Shown here: piece by piece, positions 34,072 through 43,518 of the stretch
Numbering within the stretch: the first letter of the stretch is position 1
Layout: the number at the start of each line of letters is the position of its first letter
Assembly: GCA_017631885.1 (NCBI GenBank)
Contig: JAGBSH010000005.1
Span: forward strand, 62,001 to 126,000
Length of the DNA stretch: 64,000 bases
Direction of reading: 5' to 3'
DNA from: Fibrobacteraceae bacterium
Lineage (GTDB): Bacteria; Fibrobacterota; Fibrobacteria; Fibrobacterales; Fibrobacteraceae
Notes under the pieces: model-generated
The model's input: only the letters and a program-made list of their open reading frames with translations
What the model was told of the DNA's origin: nothing
Databases searched by the model: none
Program-made: the position numbers and the translations under genes

Positions 34072-34644
34072 ATGAAAAAATTCTTTTTTGCAAGTCTTAT
34101 TGTTCTTGCTTGTGCCATAGGCTTTTTCTGCGGCGCTCTCTACGTCACTCCATCTTGTCCATTAAAATCAAATAACAAAGGGGTTTTTCCACCAAAAGAA
34201 TGTCCGTTTAAAAATAAAGACATGGCAGAAAAGCCTAAAAAACAAAAGCCTAATAAAGAATTCTTTGCGAAAAAACGAAAAGAATTTCACAAAAAACTAG
34301 ATGAATTTTTAGAAGTTTCTATTGAACAAAAAAAATCTCTTGATTCTTTAAGGGCTTATCAAGATAGCGTTTCTACTTTGATAAAAAAAGAAACAAGAAA
34401 TGCTGAAAAAGAATTGCGCCAAATTCTTGAAGCAGAAACCCCTGATTCACTAGCCCTTTCTCAAGCCAAAAAGAACCTTCTTGACCTTCAGGAAAAAGCT
34501 CTTAATCATAGAATTCAAGGAAAATCCGGACTTTCAAAAATTCTGACTCCTGAACAAAAGGCCAAAATGCAAGAATTTCACAAGAACTTTCGAAATAAAA
34601 AATTTAACCGAGAACAAAAAGTACAAGAACCTGTTTCAAAATAA
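34072..34644 (+). CDS. Spy/CpxP/CnrX-like periplasmic protein, membrane anchored
   Basis: A 190-residue protein with an N-terminal membrane anchor (FFFASLIVLACAIGFFCGAL). Next is a segment with two similar Cys motifs, SCPLK and ECPFK, and then long charged helices ending in the LTPEQKAKMQEFHKNF block, which matches the LTxxQ motif of Spy/CpxP/ZraP proteins. These act as periplasmic chaperones or metal/stress sensors. The start codon follows the anti-sigma stop directly. As third gene of a sigma/anti-sigma operon it resembles CnrX, the sensor in cnrYXH (inference). A terminator follows at 34684. Confidence 0.75.
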   Translation: MKKFFFASLIVLACAIGFFCGALYVTPSCPLKSNNKGVFPPKECPFKNKDMAEKPKKQKPNKEFFAKKRKEFHKKLDEFLEVSIEQKKSLDSLRAYQDSVSTLIKKETRNAEKELRQILEAETPDSLALSQAKKNLLDLQEKALNHRIQGKSGLSKILTPEQKAKMQEFHKNFRNKKFNREQKVQEPVSK

Positions 34645-34683
34645 GCTTTTTCGACACATTTACCCCTACATACCCTAAAAACG

Positions 34684-34712
34684 GTTCTCTCGCCTTTGGC
34701 GAGAGAACTTTT
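34684..34712 (+). terminator. Terminator of the ECF sigma operon
   Basis: GTTCTCTCGC / GCGAGAGAAC stem with a small loop, followed by TTTTCTTT. Confidence 0.9.
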
Positions 34713-34817
34713 CTTTATTTTAGCTCTCGTTTTAAACCTTTCCCTTGAGAGTGTGAAATTTTTTTCTAGATTTGGCGCAACAAAACAATAAACATCAACT
34801 CCATTTGTGGAAAAATC

Positions 34818-36926
34818 ATGAAAAACATCGAAAAACACAGAAATATCGGTATCTCTGCCCACATTGACTCGGGTAAGACCACCCTTACCGAACGCATTCT
34901 CTATTTTACAAAGCGTATTCACGCTATTCACGACGTTCGCGGTAAAGATGGCGTCGGTGCTACAATGGATAGCATGGAACTTGAACGCGAACGTGGTATC
35001 ACCATCCAGTCCGCTGCAACATACGCAAACTGGAAAGACACCACCATTAACATTATCGATACCCCGGGCCACGTTGACTTTACTGTTGAAGTTGAACGTT
35101 CTCTCCGCGTGTTGGACGGTGCAATTCTTGTTTTAACAAGCGTTGAAGGTGTGCAATCCCAGTCTATCACTGTTGACCGCCAAATGCGTCGCTACCGCGT
35201 ACCTCGCGTAGCTTTCGTTAACAAGTGCGACCGTTCTGGTGCAAACCCACTCCGCGTAGCAGTAATGCTTAAAGAAAAGCTCAACCACAAGCCTTGCGTT
35301 ATGCAAATTCCAATCGGTCTTGAAGACCAGTTGAAAGGTGTTGTGGACCTTGTTGAAATGAAAGGTTACTACTTTGAAGGTAATAATGGCGACGAAGTCC
35401 GCGAAGCTGAAATTCCAGCCGAATTGATGGATCTCGCTATGGAATACCGCGAAAAGCTTATCGACTGCTGTGCTGACTATAGCGATGACATTATGGAAAA
35501 AGCTATGGAAGGTGAATACCTTGATATCGATAAAGCTCTTATCAAGGAAACCATCCGCAAAGCAACTATCAGCTTAGAAATCACTCCAGTGTTCATGGGT
35601 TCTGCTCACAAAAACATTGGTGTTCAGAAACTCCTTGACGGTGTTGCTGATTACCTCCCGAACCCAACTGAAGTTGAAAACAAGGCTTTGAATATTGATG
35701 ACAACGAAGCTGAAGTTATCCTCAAGTCCGAAGACGATGCAAAGCTCGTTTGCTACGCCTTTAAACTCACCAACGACCGCTATGGCCAGTTGACTTACAT
35801 CCGCGTTTACCAGGGTTCCATCAAGAAAGGTGATTCTATCTACAATATGGCAACCGGTAAAAAAGTAAGCGTTGGCCGCTTGGTTCGTATGCACGCCGAC
35901 GAAATGCAAGATATTAACGAAGCCGGTGCTGGTGATATCGTTGCTCTCTTTGGTATTGATTGTGCTTCTGGTACAACCTTTACCGATGGTTCTTTACACT
36001 ATAACATGACTTCTATGCACGTTCCTAACCCAGTTATCGAACTTGTTATCGAAGCTAAGAACCGCGACGATTTGAACAACCTTTCTAAGGCTCTCAACCG
36101 CTTCACTAAAGAAGACCCAACATTCCAAGTTGAAGTGGATAAAGAAAGCGGACAGACCATTATCAAAGGTATGGGCGAACTTCACCTTGACGTTTACATT
36201 GAACGTATGCGTCGTGAATATAAAGTTGACGTTCAAACTGGTGCTCCTCAGGTTGCTTATCGCGAAACTATTACTCGCGAAGCTAACTACGACTACACCC
36301 ACAAGAAACAGACTGGTGGTTCTGGTCAGTTTGCTAAGGTTGTTGGTGTTATGCGTCCAATGCCAGTTGAAGGCGATTCAGAAAAGGTTTACAACTTTAT
36401 CAACTCTGTTGTTGGTGGCCGCATTCCAAAAGAATACATTCCTTCTTGCGACAAGGGTTTCCAAAGCTGTATGGAAGCAGGTTCTTTGATTGGCTTCCCA
36501 GTTGTTGGTATTGAAATGGAAGTTACTGATGGTCAATACCACGATGTGGACTCTTCTGATATGGCTTTCCAGATTTGTGCTCGTATGGCATTCCGCCAAG
36601 CTTTCGAAAAAGCTGGTGCACAAATCCTTGAACCAATTATGAAGGTTGAAGTTCAGACTCCAACAGAATTCCAGGGTGCAGTTGTTGGTAACCTTTCACA
36701 GCGCCGTGGTAGCATTGCTGGAACAACAGAAGAACTCGGCATGACAACAATCATTGCAGAAGTTCCTCTTTCTGAAATGTTCGGCTATGCAACAGACCTT
36801 CGTTCTATGACTCAAGGTAAAGCTGAATTCACAATGGAATTTGCAAAGTACCTCCCAGTACCACGCAACATCCAAGAAGAACTCATCAAGAAATACGGCG
36901 ACAAGGCTAAAGGTGCCCAACGCTAA
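34818..36926 (+). CDS. fusA: Elongation factor G (spirochaete/mitochondrial-type EF-G1)
   Basis: This GTPase moves tRNA and mRNA through the ribosome. The 702 residues have G1 [10 protein letters not shown]3 DTPGHVDF, G4 NKCD, and the usual domains II-V. The switch I region ([20 protein letters not shown] followed by ITIQSAATY) differs from the canonical bacterial form and agrees with the spd-type EF-G1 group known from spirochaetes, planctomycetes, some deltaproteobacteria and mitochondria. The gene is isolated from any rpsL-rpsG-tufA cluster, and a canonical second EF-G elsewhere in the genome is possible. Codon use is markedly biased (GGT, CGC/CGT, AAC), as for a highly expressed gene. Confidence 0.95.
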   Translation: MKNIEKHRNIGISAHIDSGKTTLTERILYFTKRIHAIHDVRGKDGVGATMDSMELERERGITIQSAATYANWKDTTINIIDTPGHVDFTVEVERSLRVLDGAILVLTSVEGVQSQSITVDRQMRRYRVPRVAFVNKCDRSGANPLRVAVMLKEKLNHKPCVMQIPIGLEDQLKGVVDLVEMKGYYFEGNNGDEVREAEIPAELMDLAMEYREKLIDCCADYSDDIMEKAMEGEYLDIDKALIKETIRKATISLEITPVFMGSAHKNIGVQKLLDGVADYLPNPTEVENKALNIDDNEAEVILKSEDDAKLVCYAFKLTNDRYGQLTYIRVYQGSIKKGDSIYNMATGKKVSVGRLVRMHADEMQDINEAGAGDIVALFGIDCASGTTFTDGSLHYNMTSMHVPNPVIELVIEAKNRDDLNNLSKALNRFTKEDPTFQVEVDKESGQTIIKGMGELHLDVYIERMRREYKVDVQTGAPQVAYRETITREANYDYTHKKQTGGSGQFAKVVGVMRPMPVEGDSEKVYNFINSVVGGRIPKEYIPSCDKGFQSCMEAGSLIGFPVVGIEMEVTDGQYHDVDSSDMAFQICARMAFRQAFEKAGAQILEPIMKVEVQTPTEFQGAVVGNLSQRRGSIAGTTEELGMTTIIAEVPLSEMFGYATDLRSMTQGKAEFTMEFAKYLPVPRNIQEELIKKYGDKAKGAQR

Positions 36927-36943
36927 TTTCTACAATTAGTTAT

Positions 36944-36976
36944 CAAAAGAAGCATCTCTTTGAGATGCTTCTTTTG
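36944..36976 (+). terminator. Terminator of fusA
   Basis: Perfect 15-bp stem CAAAAGAAGCATCTC / GAGATGCTTCTTTTG with loop TTT. Confidence 0.85.
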
Positions 36977-36990
36977 TATATTCTCACCAA
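36977..36990 (+). promoter_or_regulatory. TATATT -10 box before the glycosyltransferase gene
   Basis: TATATT (36977-36982) begins directly after the fusA terminator stem, eight bases before ATG 36991. There is no ribosome binding site. Confidence 0.4.
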
Positions 36991-38100
36991 ATGAAAAAAA
37001 AGATTTTAATTGTCTGCGATAAAAACCCATGCACTAGCTTTGGGCGCCTTTCTTTAGATTTTCAAGAAGCATTAAAATCTTCAGAATTTTCTTCAAACAT
37101 TTTATGGCTAGAAACGCCGGAGTATTTCCCTAACGGAGTTTCTGACGGAGAAGATTCTTTAAAAGCGAAATCGCTTTCTATTGGCTTTTTTACTTACAAA
37201 AAGCCATTTATGATTTACTTAAAACAAAAAACGCCCGATATAGTTTTATTTATTCGACCAGAACTTGGTTTTTTATGTCCTATTGCAAAAAACACACTTC
37301 CAAAAAGTAAAACCATTGTAATGGTTCATGATACTTTTGCAGAAACCCTTTACCCCAATAGTTTAAAATTCAAAATTCTTAACAAATTCTTTATAAACCC
37401 GACAAAAACTGCCGACACTTATATTTATAATTCCCACTATACAGAGCAAGAATCAAACGCATTTTTTGGGGCACCTAAAATTCCAGGAACAATTGTTGGT
37501 TGCCCTATTTCAAAAGGATTTCTTGAACCATTTGAAGATATTTCACCTGATTCTAAAAAACTTTTCTGGGAACGTTTTGGAATTAAAAATTTTAACGCCG
37601 TTTGTCTCAATATCAGTTTAGATGAGCCTAGAAAAAACTTAAAAACCTTCTTTCAACTCGCCAAAGAAAAACCTGAATTAGCTTTTGTAAGAGTAGGGCG
37701 TTTACGAAAAGAAACTCATGACCTAATCCAAACCATGAATTTGAAAAATCTTTTCCATTTTGAAAATCTTGACTTTTCAACTTTACGCGATTTTTACCGG
37801 AATGCATCTGTTTTTATTTACCCATCATTTCTTGAAGGTTTTGGATTACCGCCATTAGAAGCTTTAGCCTCAAAAATTCCTGTTATTTCTTCTAAAACAA
37901 GTGCTTTAGAAGAAAATTTAAATGGAATTGTTCCGCTAATAACCCCACCAGACAATATTAAAGAATGTATTAATACTTTAGATTTAATTCTTTCTGGGAA
38001 AATTCATATCAATCAAGAACAAAAAAACGCTCTTTTAAACAGATTTTCTCCAGAATCTTTTGCAGAAAAATTCCTTACGTATCTAAGAAAAATTTCTTAA
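36991..38100 (+). CDS. Glycosyltransferase, GT4 family
   Basis: A 369-residue GT-B enzyme. The N-terminal half is weakly conserved (ILIVCDKNPCTSFGRLSLDF). The C-terminal half shows the nucleotide-sugar donor region: VRVGRLRKET, NLFHFENLDFSTLRDFYRNA, and the GT4 motif SFLEGFGLPPLEALASKIPV followed by ISSKTSALEE. The E...E pattern (EGFGLPPLE) is the family hallmark. Donor and acceptor are unknown. It is probably a single-gene transcript with a TATATT box; a Wza-like exporter follows 1.4 kb downstream, but the two are not in one operon. Confidence 0.88.
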   Translation: MKKKILIVCDKNPCTSFGRLSLDFQEALKSSEFSSNILWLETPEYFPNGVSDGEDSLKAKSLSIGFFTYKKPFMIYLKQKTPDIVLFIRPELGFLCPIAKNTLPKSKTIVMVHDTFAETLYPNSLKFKILNKFFINPTKTADTYIYNSHYTEQESNAFFGAPKIPGTIVGCPISKGFLEPFEDISPDSKKLFWERFGIKNFNAVCLNISLDEPRKNLKTFFQLAKEKPELAFVRVGRLRKETHDLIQTMNLKNLFHFENLDFSTLRDFYRNASVFIYPSFLEGFGLPPLEALASKIPVISSKTSALEENLNGIVPLITPPDNIKECINTLDLILSGKIHINQEQKNALLNRFSPESFAEKFLTYLRKIS

Positions 38101-38192
38101 ATCATTCAACTCTCCTACAACAATACATTGTAAGAAAAAAAACTTTCTTTTTCATAAACTCTTTTGAAAACAAAAGTTTATATTAGAGTGTG

Positions 38193-39308
38193 ATGATAAT
38201 CAATCTTTCTAAAACTTTTTGTGCTTCTATTGCCAGTTTATGGCTTCTTTTGAGTATAACTTCTTGTTCTTCTAATGATAATTATTCTTCTCACACAGTT
38301 CAATCAAAAGATAAACTTATTTCTTGCGATAAAAAACGCAATGGTGAAATTTGGCTCGTTTTAGAAAACAAACAAGAATACCATTGCATTGATGGGCATT
38401 GGATTTTACAAGAAACTTTATCAAGTTCAGCAACTCAGGGTTCAAAAATCACTTTAGAAACAATTTCTGCTTATTTAGAAGAAGCAGAAACTAACAAAAA
38501 AGATTCTTCCGAAAGTTCCTCTTCTGTATTTTCTTCTAGTTCTATTCAGAAGTTTTCTAGCTCTTCTATACTCTCTAGCTCTTCCTTTAAAAGTTCATCT
38601 TCATTTGTTTCAAGTTCTTCTTTAGACTCTATCATTACAGATTCAACAATTCAAGATTCTACTTTAACTGATTCACTTTCTGATACACTTTGTGCAAACG
38701 TACCTGCTGGAATGATGTGCGACAAAAGAGATGGAACTCTTTACCCTCTTGTAAAAATTGGTCGTCAAGTCTGGTTTGCTAAAAATTTGAACTTTGATGT
38801 TTCTGGTAGTTATTGTTATGAAAATAAAACTGCAAATTGCACTAAATTCGGTAGACTTTATACTTGGGCCGTCGCTATGGCACTCCCAACCAATTACAAT
38901 AATGAACTTGCAGGAAATTTATTAAACAAGCCATTACAAGGCATTTGTCCTGAAGGTTATCATGTTCCATCTTTTGAAGATTTTCAAATTCTAGCTGATT
39001 TTGTTGATAAAGCAAATGAAGACGAAGGAATTGGGACCAGTTTAAAAACAACAGAAGTCTGGAACCAAGTTGAAAATATTGCCATTGGTACGAATCGTTT
39101 TGGATTTTCAGCCTTGCCTGCAGGTCAACGCACACCTAATGGACAATTTAATTCTCTTGGAGACGATCAATCTTTCTGGATTGCTGAAGAATCTCATTCT
39201 GGAAACCAGGCTTCTTATTGGAACTTATATTCAGAAAACGATAAATTTATCGGAACTTATGTAAACAGTAAAAATTACGCTTATTCTGTTCGCTGCGTAA
39301 AACATTGA
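38193..39308 (+). CDS. FISUMP-domain surface lipoprotein
   Basis: A 371-residue lipoprotein with lipobox near LSITSC, a Ser-rich linker at about residues 105-165, and then the Fibrobacter succinogenes major paralogous domain: CDKRDGTLYPLVKIGRQVWF, AKNLNF, GRLYTWAVAM, GICPEGYHVPSFEDF, GFSALPAGQRTPNGQF, and a terminal YSVRCVKH. This domain is found in very many paralogous surface proteins of Fibrobacter and some Bacteroidetes; function is unknown, and fibre adhesion has been proposed. This gene is the best lineage marker in the window. ATG 38193 or GTG 38190 may start translation; TATATT lies just upstream and no ribosome binding site is present. Confidence 0.92.
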   Translation: MIINLSKTFCASIASLWLLLSITSCSSNDNYSSHTVQSKDKLISCDKKRNGEIWLVLENKQEYHCIDGHWILQETLSSSATQGSKITLETISAYLEEAETNKKDSSESSSSVFSSSSIQKFSSSSILSSSSFKSSSSFVSSSSLDSIITDSTIQDSTLTDSLSDTLCANVPAGMMCDKRDGTLYPLVKIGRQVWFAKNLNFDVSGSYCYENKTANCTKFGRLYTWAVAMALPTNYNNELAGNLLNKPLQGICPEGYHVPSFEDFQILADFVDKANEDEGIGTSLKTTEVWNQVENIAIGTNRFGFSALPAGQRTPNGQFNSLGDDQSFWIAEESHSGNQASYWNLYSENDKFIGTYVNSKNYAYSVRCVKH

Positions 39309-39525
39309 TTTTAAAAATCGTATTTCCTAAAAACTTGCTTTATTTTTTATTGTATTCTGTCTGAAAATACTTGCAATAACTTTTAAGCATAAAACAGAAG
39401 AATGCAATGTTTTTTCAACAATTCCTTTAAAACACTAAAAATCCTATAGAAATATCCTGAAATTGAATTGCCAAAAAGTAAGTTTTTTTTACTTTTTAAT
39501 AAGTTAATCGAAAAAAGAGAACAAA

Positions 39526-40665
39526 ATGAAACGAATTTTTCTTTTGGTTTTTTGTCTACCTTTGATTTTATCTTTTTCAGCTTGTTTCTGGGCCCCGGGG
39601 ATGCATTTAGGCGAAACGTCTAACGAAGAAGGTACTGTTGATACCCTCGCCACATTCCAAGGAGCAGAAGTTCACCTTCAAAGTATAACACCAAAAGCTT
39701 TAGTTGATGCCCAAAAAGAAGAAAGTGCATTAAATGCTATTCCAGAAGAGCTCCTTTCATACCAGCCAGAACTTTATAAACTCGGAAAATTTGATTTAGT
39801 TCAAGTAACAGTCTGGGAGCACCAAGAACTTTCTTTGCCGCTTGGCCCTTATCGTAATGACAATTCTGTCGGGCAAATGGTTGATGAAAATGGCGAAATG
39901 TTTTACCCTTACGCCGGCCAGTTAAAAGTTGAAGGCAAGACAATCACAGAATTACGAGAAATGATTGTACAAGGACTTTCTTCTGTTTTAAACAAACCCC
40001 AACTCGATGTTCGCCTTTTGCGCAGCCAGAGCAAAAAAATCTACGTTCAGGGTGGCGTTATGAAAGCTGGCGTTATTCCTTTAACCAATATCCCTACAAC
40101 GCTTTTAGAAGCAATCAACCTTTGTGGTGGCGTTGACCCTCGTACAGGTGACCCAACCCAAGTAGAACTTGTTCGCGAAGGAAAAGCATACCCCATTAAC
40201 TTACAAGCAGCCTACCCAGCTGGCAAAGGGCCATCAGATATTGTCTTGAAAAATGGCGATGTTATTCGAGTAGCTAGCTTAAATGAATCTCAAGTTTATG
40301 TTTTAGGTGAAGTCACTCGTCAACAAGCATTGACTATTGAAAATGGTCGTATGTCTCTTTCTCAGGCTTTAGCCGAAGTTGGAGGTTTACAGACGCTTTC
40401 AGCAGAAAGTAAAGGCATTTATGTTATTCGCGGTGGCCTTGATCGGATAAATGTTTACCATTTAAATGCCAAAAACCCTTTAGCTTTAGTATTTGGCGAA
40501 AAATTTGAATTAAAACCACATGATGTTGTCTTTGTAGATGCAACAGGACTTGCTCGTTGGAACAGAGTTATTTCTCAAATTCTCCCAACAGCTCAGACAT
40601 TCTACTACACGGCTTTGTCTATTCATAATGCCAAAGTAGCCAAAGATGACATAAAAAATTGGTAA
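39526..40665 (+). CDS. Wza-like outer-membrane polysaccharide export lipoprotein
   Basis: A 379-residue lipoprotein (lipobox FSACF) with the polysaccharide export (Poly_export) domain: FDLVQVTVWEHQELSLPLGP, VDENGEMFYPYAGQLKVEGK, then SLBB domains (QVYVLGEVTRQQALTIENGR, GLQTLSAESKGIYVIRGG) and a C-terminal region that in Wza forms the outer-membrane helix (ISQILPTAQTFYYTA). It would form the export channel for capsule or exopolysaccharide. No wzc, wzb, polymerase or flippase lies beside it, so it works with genes elsewhere. A terminator follows. Confidence 0.93.
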   Translation: MKRIFLLVFCLPLILSFSACFWAPGMHLGETSNEEGTVDTLATFQGAEVHLQSITPKALVDAQKEESALNAIPEELLSYQPELYKLGKFDLVQVTVWEHQELSLPLGPYRNDNSVGQMVDENGEMFYPYAGQLKVEGKTITELREMIVQGLSSVLNKPQLDVRLLRSQSKKIYVQGGVMKAGVIPLTNIPTTLLEAINLCGGVDPRTGDPTQVELVREGKAYPINLQAAYPAGKGPSDIVLKNGDVIRVASLNESQVYVLGEVTRQQALTIENGRMSLSQALAEVGGLQTLSAESKGIYVIRGGLDRINVYHLNAKNPLALVFGEKFELKPHDVVFVDATGLARWNRVISQILPTAQTFYYTALSIHNAKVAKDDIKNW

Positions 40666-40691
40666 AAACGCTCTATTTTTTAAATCTTAAA

Positions 40692-40721
40692 AAAAAATCT
40701 CTGTTAAACAGAGATTTTTTT
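40692..40721 (+). terminator. Terminator of the wza-like gene
   Basis: AAAAATCTCTGT / ACAGAGATTTTT stem with loop TAA and a T-run. Confidence 0.9.
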
Positions 40722-40742
40722 CATTTTTTTCAATTTACCCTA

Positions 40743-40770
40743 TTGACAAACGCCTTTAGAAGTGTATGTT
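40743..40770 (+). promoter_or_regulatory. Putative promoter of the small-gene/transglycosylase operon
   Basis: TTGACA at 40743-40748, 16 bases, then TATGTT at 40765-40770. Initiation about seven bases later would leave only a few untranslated bases before ATG 40781. Confidence 0.5.
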
Positions 40771-40780
40771 TGCGAATGTA

Positions 40781-40936
40781 ATGCAATACAGACATTCTAA
40801 AATTTCTGCTAGACACAGCACAAGAAAATCAAGCCGAACCAGACGCTTGAATAGAATGTTAATGTTTTTACAAATGATTGCTGCATTAATATTAGGTTGC
40901 GTCATTTGGTTAGGTGTAGAAAGGGTTATTCATTAA
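40781..40936 (+). CDS. Small membrane protein, 51 residues, unknown function
   Basis: The frame codes for a very basic N-terminus (MQYRHSKISARHSTRKSSRT, then RRLNR), one membrane helix (MLMFLQMIAALILGCVIWLG) and a short tail VERVIH. An in-frame ATG at 40766 would add five residues, but it overlaps the -10 box. It ends 11 bases before the next small gene, whose AAGGAG site overlaps this gene's stop. It is probably the first gene of an operon with the acidic protein and the LysM transglycosylase. No family was recognised. Confidence 0.6.
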   Translation: MQYRHSKISARHSTRKSSRTRRLNRMLMFLQMIAALILGCVIWLGVERVIH

Positions 40937-40947
40937 GGAGAGCATAT

Positions 40948-41166
40948 ATGAGTAAAATCCAATATTATAGAGAAGTTTTATGTGCCAGACGCCCCAAAAG
41001 CGATGGCTTTGAAGATACTTCTTCTTTTCCAGAAGATGATTTAGATGAAGAACTTCTTGAAGAAGAAGAAGTTGAAGAAGAAGTTGATTTTGAAAATTCC
41101 TCTTTTGGTAGCGGTCGTGAAGAAATTTGGACTGACTATGCCGAAGATCTTGATTACGACCAATAA
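40948..41166 (+). CDS. Small acidic protein, 72 residues, unknown function
   Basis: It begins MSKIQYYREVLCARRPKSDG and continues into a strongly acidic stretch (DDLDEELLEEEEVEEEVDF) and an acidic C-terminus. ATG 40948 has a perfect AAGGAG seven bases upstream, so the in-frame start at 40897 is rejected. It lies between a basic small membrane protein and the lytic transglycosylase with gaps of 11 and 5 bases. The opposite charges of the two small proteins raise the possibility that they pair (inference). Confidence 0.7.
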   Translation: MSKIQYYREVLCARRPKSDGFEDTSSFPEDDLDEELLEEEEVEEEVDFENSSFGSGREEIWTDYAEDLDYDQ

Positions 41167-41171
41167 ACTTA

Positions 41172-43511
41172 ATGCGTAAATCATTATCTTTGCCTTCTCT
41201 CCCACTAATTTTTCTAGTCGGAGGAATTCTTAGTTTACTCTTGGCTTGTGCTGGCCCGCGTCAAGAGGCTAGTTTGGCGTCTTCGCCTGCAGAAGAAATC
41301 CCAGAAACATTTGCTTCAAACGCATTAAAAGACACTTTACCCGAACCACTTTCGTTAAGAGAATCTTGGATTAATTACCGATACGCTCTTGAAGCTATGG
41401 ATAACGGGGAATGGTTATTATCTGCTCATTATTTAGATTTAGCTTTAAAGCATTTAGTCAACGAAAGAAAAGATTCTACTTTACGCTCCCCTGCAGATTC
41501 TCTTTATAATTCTTCTTTTTTAGCTCGCATTTTAAAAGCGTCTGATGAAGTTTACCCGCAACTTTCCGATTTAGGAGAAAATGCAGAAACTTGGAGCCCT
41601 TATGAAATTTCTCTTGAAGGTTTAGAAGACGATGGTGAAAAAGCTGATAGTGCTTCATTACAAATTATTGAAAATTTCCTTGATACTCTTGATTTATCGC
41701 AATTTTCTTTACCTGTAGAATTGAACGAACGCGTTTTACAAGAAATTCATTATTTTACAGAGCGTGTTCCTAGTTTTATAAAATCTTCTTTATCTAGAAA
41801 AACCGCTTATGATTCTTTAATTTATAGCATTTTACGCGAATACGAAATGCCAGAAGATTTAATTTATTTGTCTCTGGTTGAATCTGGTTTTAAAGTAAAA
41901 GCTTATAGTCGTGCCAAAGCCTCTGGGCTTTGGCAATTTATCCCGGCAACAGGAGAACGCTTTGGATTAGCCTCTAATTTTTGGGTTGACATGCGACGCC
42001 ACCCAGAAAAAGCAACTCGTGCTGCCGCTGCTTATTTAAGTTATCTCCATAAAGAATTTGGTGATTGGCTTTTAGCGATGGCAGCTTACAACTGTGGTGA
42101 AGGTAGAGTACGGCGTTTAATCAAAGAAATGAAAGCAGATTCTACCAGAGATACAACAAAAGCCATTTCTTATTGGGAATTAAATTTGCCAAAAGAAACT
42201 ATGCATTATGTGCCAAGAATTTTAGCCGCTATGATTATAGGGCATTTTCCTGAACATTATGAAATAGAAGTCAAAAAGCAAGAATTACCTAAATATGACA
42301 CCGTAACTATAACAGATTGCCTTCCTATTTCTGAAATTGCAAAAGCTCTTTCCATTTCAGAAGATTCCGTTCGGTCTTTAAATATGGAACTCATAAAGTG
42401 GAGCACGCCTCCAGATATGCCTTCATACACTCTCCGCATTCCAACAGGGAAACGCGCTTTATTTTTAGCCGCTTACGACAAAATGGACAAAAACAAATTC
42501 CCTCGCTGGCATTACCACCAAGTAAAACGCGGAGAATACTTTGGAAGCATTTCTAAGAAATATGGTGTATCTATTTCAGACATTCAAGCAGCGAACAATA
42601 TGAAGACAACGCGCTTGCGCGCAGGGCAAAAATTATTGATTCCTTTGCCAGCACAAAAAGGGAACAAAGGTGGGCCATATAAACAAGTTACTGCTTCTAA
42701 AAAAGTAAAAACCTACACCGTAAAACAAGGTGAAAATCAAGCTTCTGTGGCAAGGCGTTATGGCATATCTCTTTCAAACTTGCAAAAATGGAACAAATTA
42801 AATGCAGAATCTGCTTTAGAAGAAGGCAAAGTGCTTTTTGTTTCAGAACCAGCAGAAGATTCTGTTTTACCGCCTAAAAAGCCAAACTTAGAACAAGGCA
42901 AATACCGCGTTCAATCTGGCGACACATATTTAAGCATTGCACAAGCTTTTGGCGTTTCTCCGATAGCGTTGATTGAAAAAAATAACGGCAATCGAACCCC
43001 TTTACGCGTAGGGCAAATGCTAGTCATACCTCCACCAGAAAAAAAGATTGAAAAAAAGGATTCTTCAACTAAGTCTTCAAAAAATGAAAAAACAGCAAAA
43101 GCCGAAACTAAAAAATCAAACTCTGGTCAATCAAACGCTAAATATTATACTGTAAAAAGTGGAGACAATCTTTCATTCATTTCACAAAAAACAGGTGTAA
43201 GTGTTGAAAATCTCCAAAAATGGAATGATATGGGAACATCAGAAACCATTTACCCAGGCCAAAAATTAAAACTAGAAGGTGCTGCAAAAAAAACAACAAC
43301 AGTAACACCTAATAAACCAGCAAATAAACCTGAAAAGAAATCAACACCTAAAGGCAAAAATTCCAGAATTCATGTTGTTCAAAAAGGCGAATCCTTGTGG
43401 GATATTTCCAAAAAATACAAAGTCTCTATTGACGACTTAGTTAAATGGAATGAACTAGAAGGCACAAGAATCCGCGCGGGGCAAAACATCTATGTAGAAC
43501 CGCAATTTTAG
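41172..43511 (+). CDS. Lytic murein transglycosylase with five LysM domains (MltD-like)
   Basis: A 779-residue lipoprotein (lipobox LLLACA) that cleaves peptidoglycan glycan strands. The SLT domain lies at about residues 225-360: IYLSLVESGFKVKAYSRAKA with catalytic Glu237, SGLWQFIPATGERFGL, and MAAYNCGEGRVRRLI. Five LysM peptidoglycan-binding modules follow, starting with YHQVKRGEYFGSISKKYGVS, KTYTVKQGENQASVARRYGI, KYRVQSGDTYLSIAQAFGVS, KYYTVKSGDNLSFISQKTGV and RIHVVQKGESLWDISKKYKV, joined by Lys/Ser-rich linkers. E. coli MltD has two LysM, so this is an extended version. The ATG is five bases after the acidic protein gene and has no clear ribosome binding site, implying translational coupling. 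Confidence 0.95.
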   Translation: MRKSLSLPSLPLIFLVGGILSLLLACAGPRQEASLASSPAEEIPETFASNALKDTLPEPLSLRESWINYRYALEAMDNGEWLLSAHYLDLALKHLVNERKDSTLRSPADSLYNSSFLARILKASDEVYPQLSDLGENAETWSPYEISLEGLEDDGEKADSASLQIIENFLDTLDLSQFSLPVELNERVLQEIHYFTERVPSFIKSSLSRKTAYDSLIYSILREYEMPEDLIYLSLVESGFKVKAYSRAKASGLWQFIPATGERFGLASNFWVDMRRHPEKATRAAAAYLSYLHKEFGDWLLAMAAYNCGEGRVRRLIKEMKADSTRDTTKAISYWELNLPKETMHYVPRILAAMIIGHFPEHYEIEVKKQELPKYDTVTITDCLPISEIAKALSISEDSVRSLNMELIKWSTPPDMPSYTLRIPTGKRALFLAAYDKMDKNKFPRWHYHQVKRGEYFGSISKKYGVSISDIQAANNMKTTRLRAGQKLLIPLPAQKGNKGGPYKQVTASKKVKTYTVKQGENQASVARRYGISLSNLQKWNKLNAESALEEGKVLFVSEPAEDSVLPPKKPNLEQGKYRVQSGDTYLSIAQAFGVSPIALIEKNNGNRTPLRVGQMLVIPPPEKKIEKKDSSTKSSKNEKTAKAETKKSNSGQSNAKYYTVKSGDNLSFISQKTGVSVENLQKWNDMGTSETIYPGQKLKLEGAAKKTTTVTPNKPANKPEKKSTPKGKNSRIHVVQKGESLWDISKKYKVSIDDLVKWNELEGTRIRAGQNIYVEPQF

Positions 43512-43518
43512 GTGATTT

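Noticed and set aside
34578-36920. Open frames antisense to fusA
   Set aside because: They follow from the strongly biased codon use of fusA. They match no family, and fusA itself is certain.
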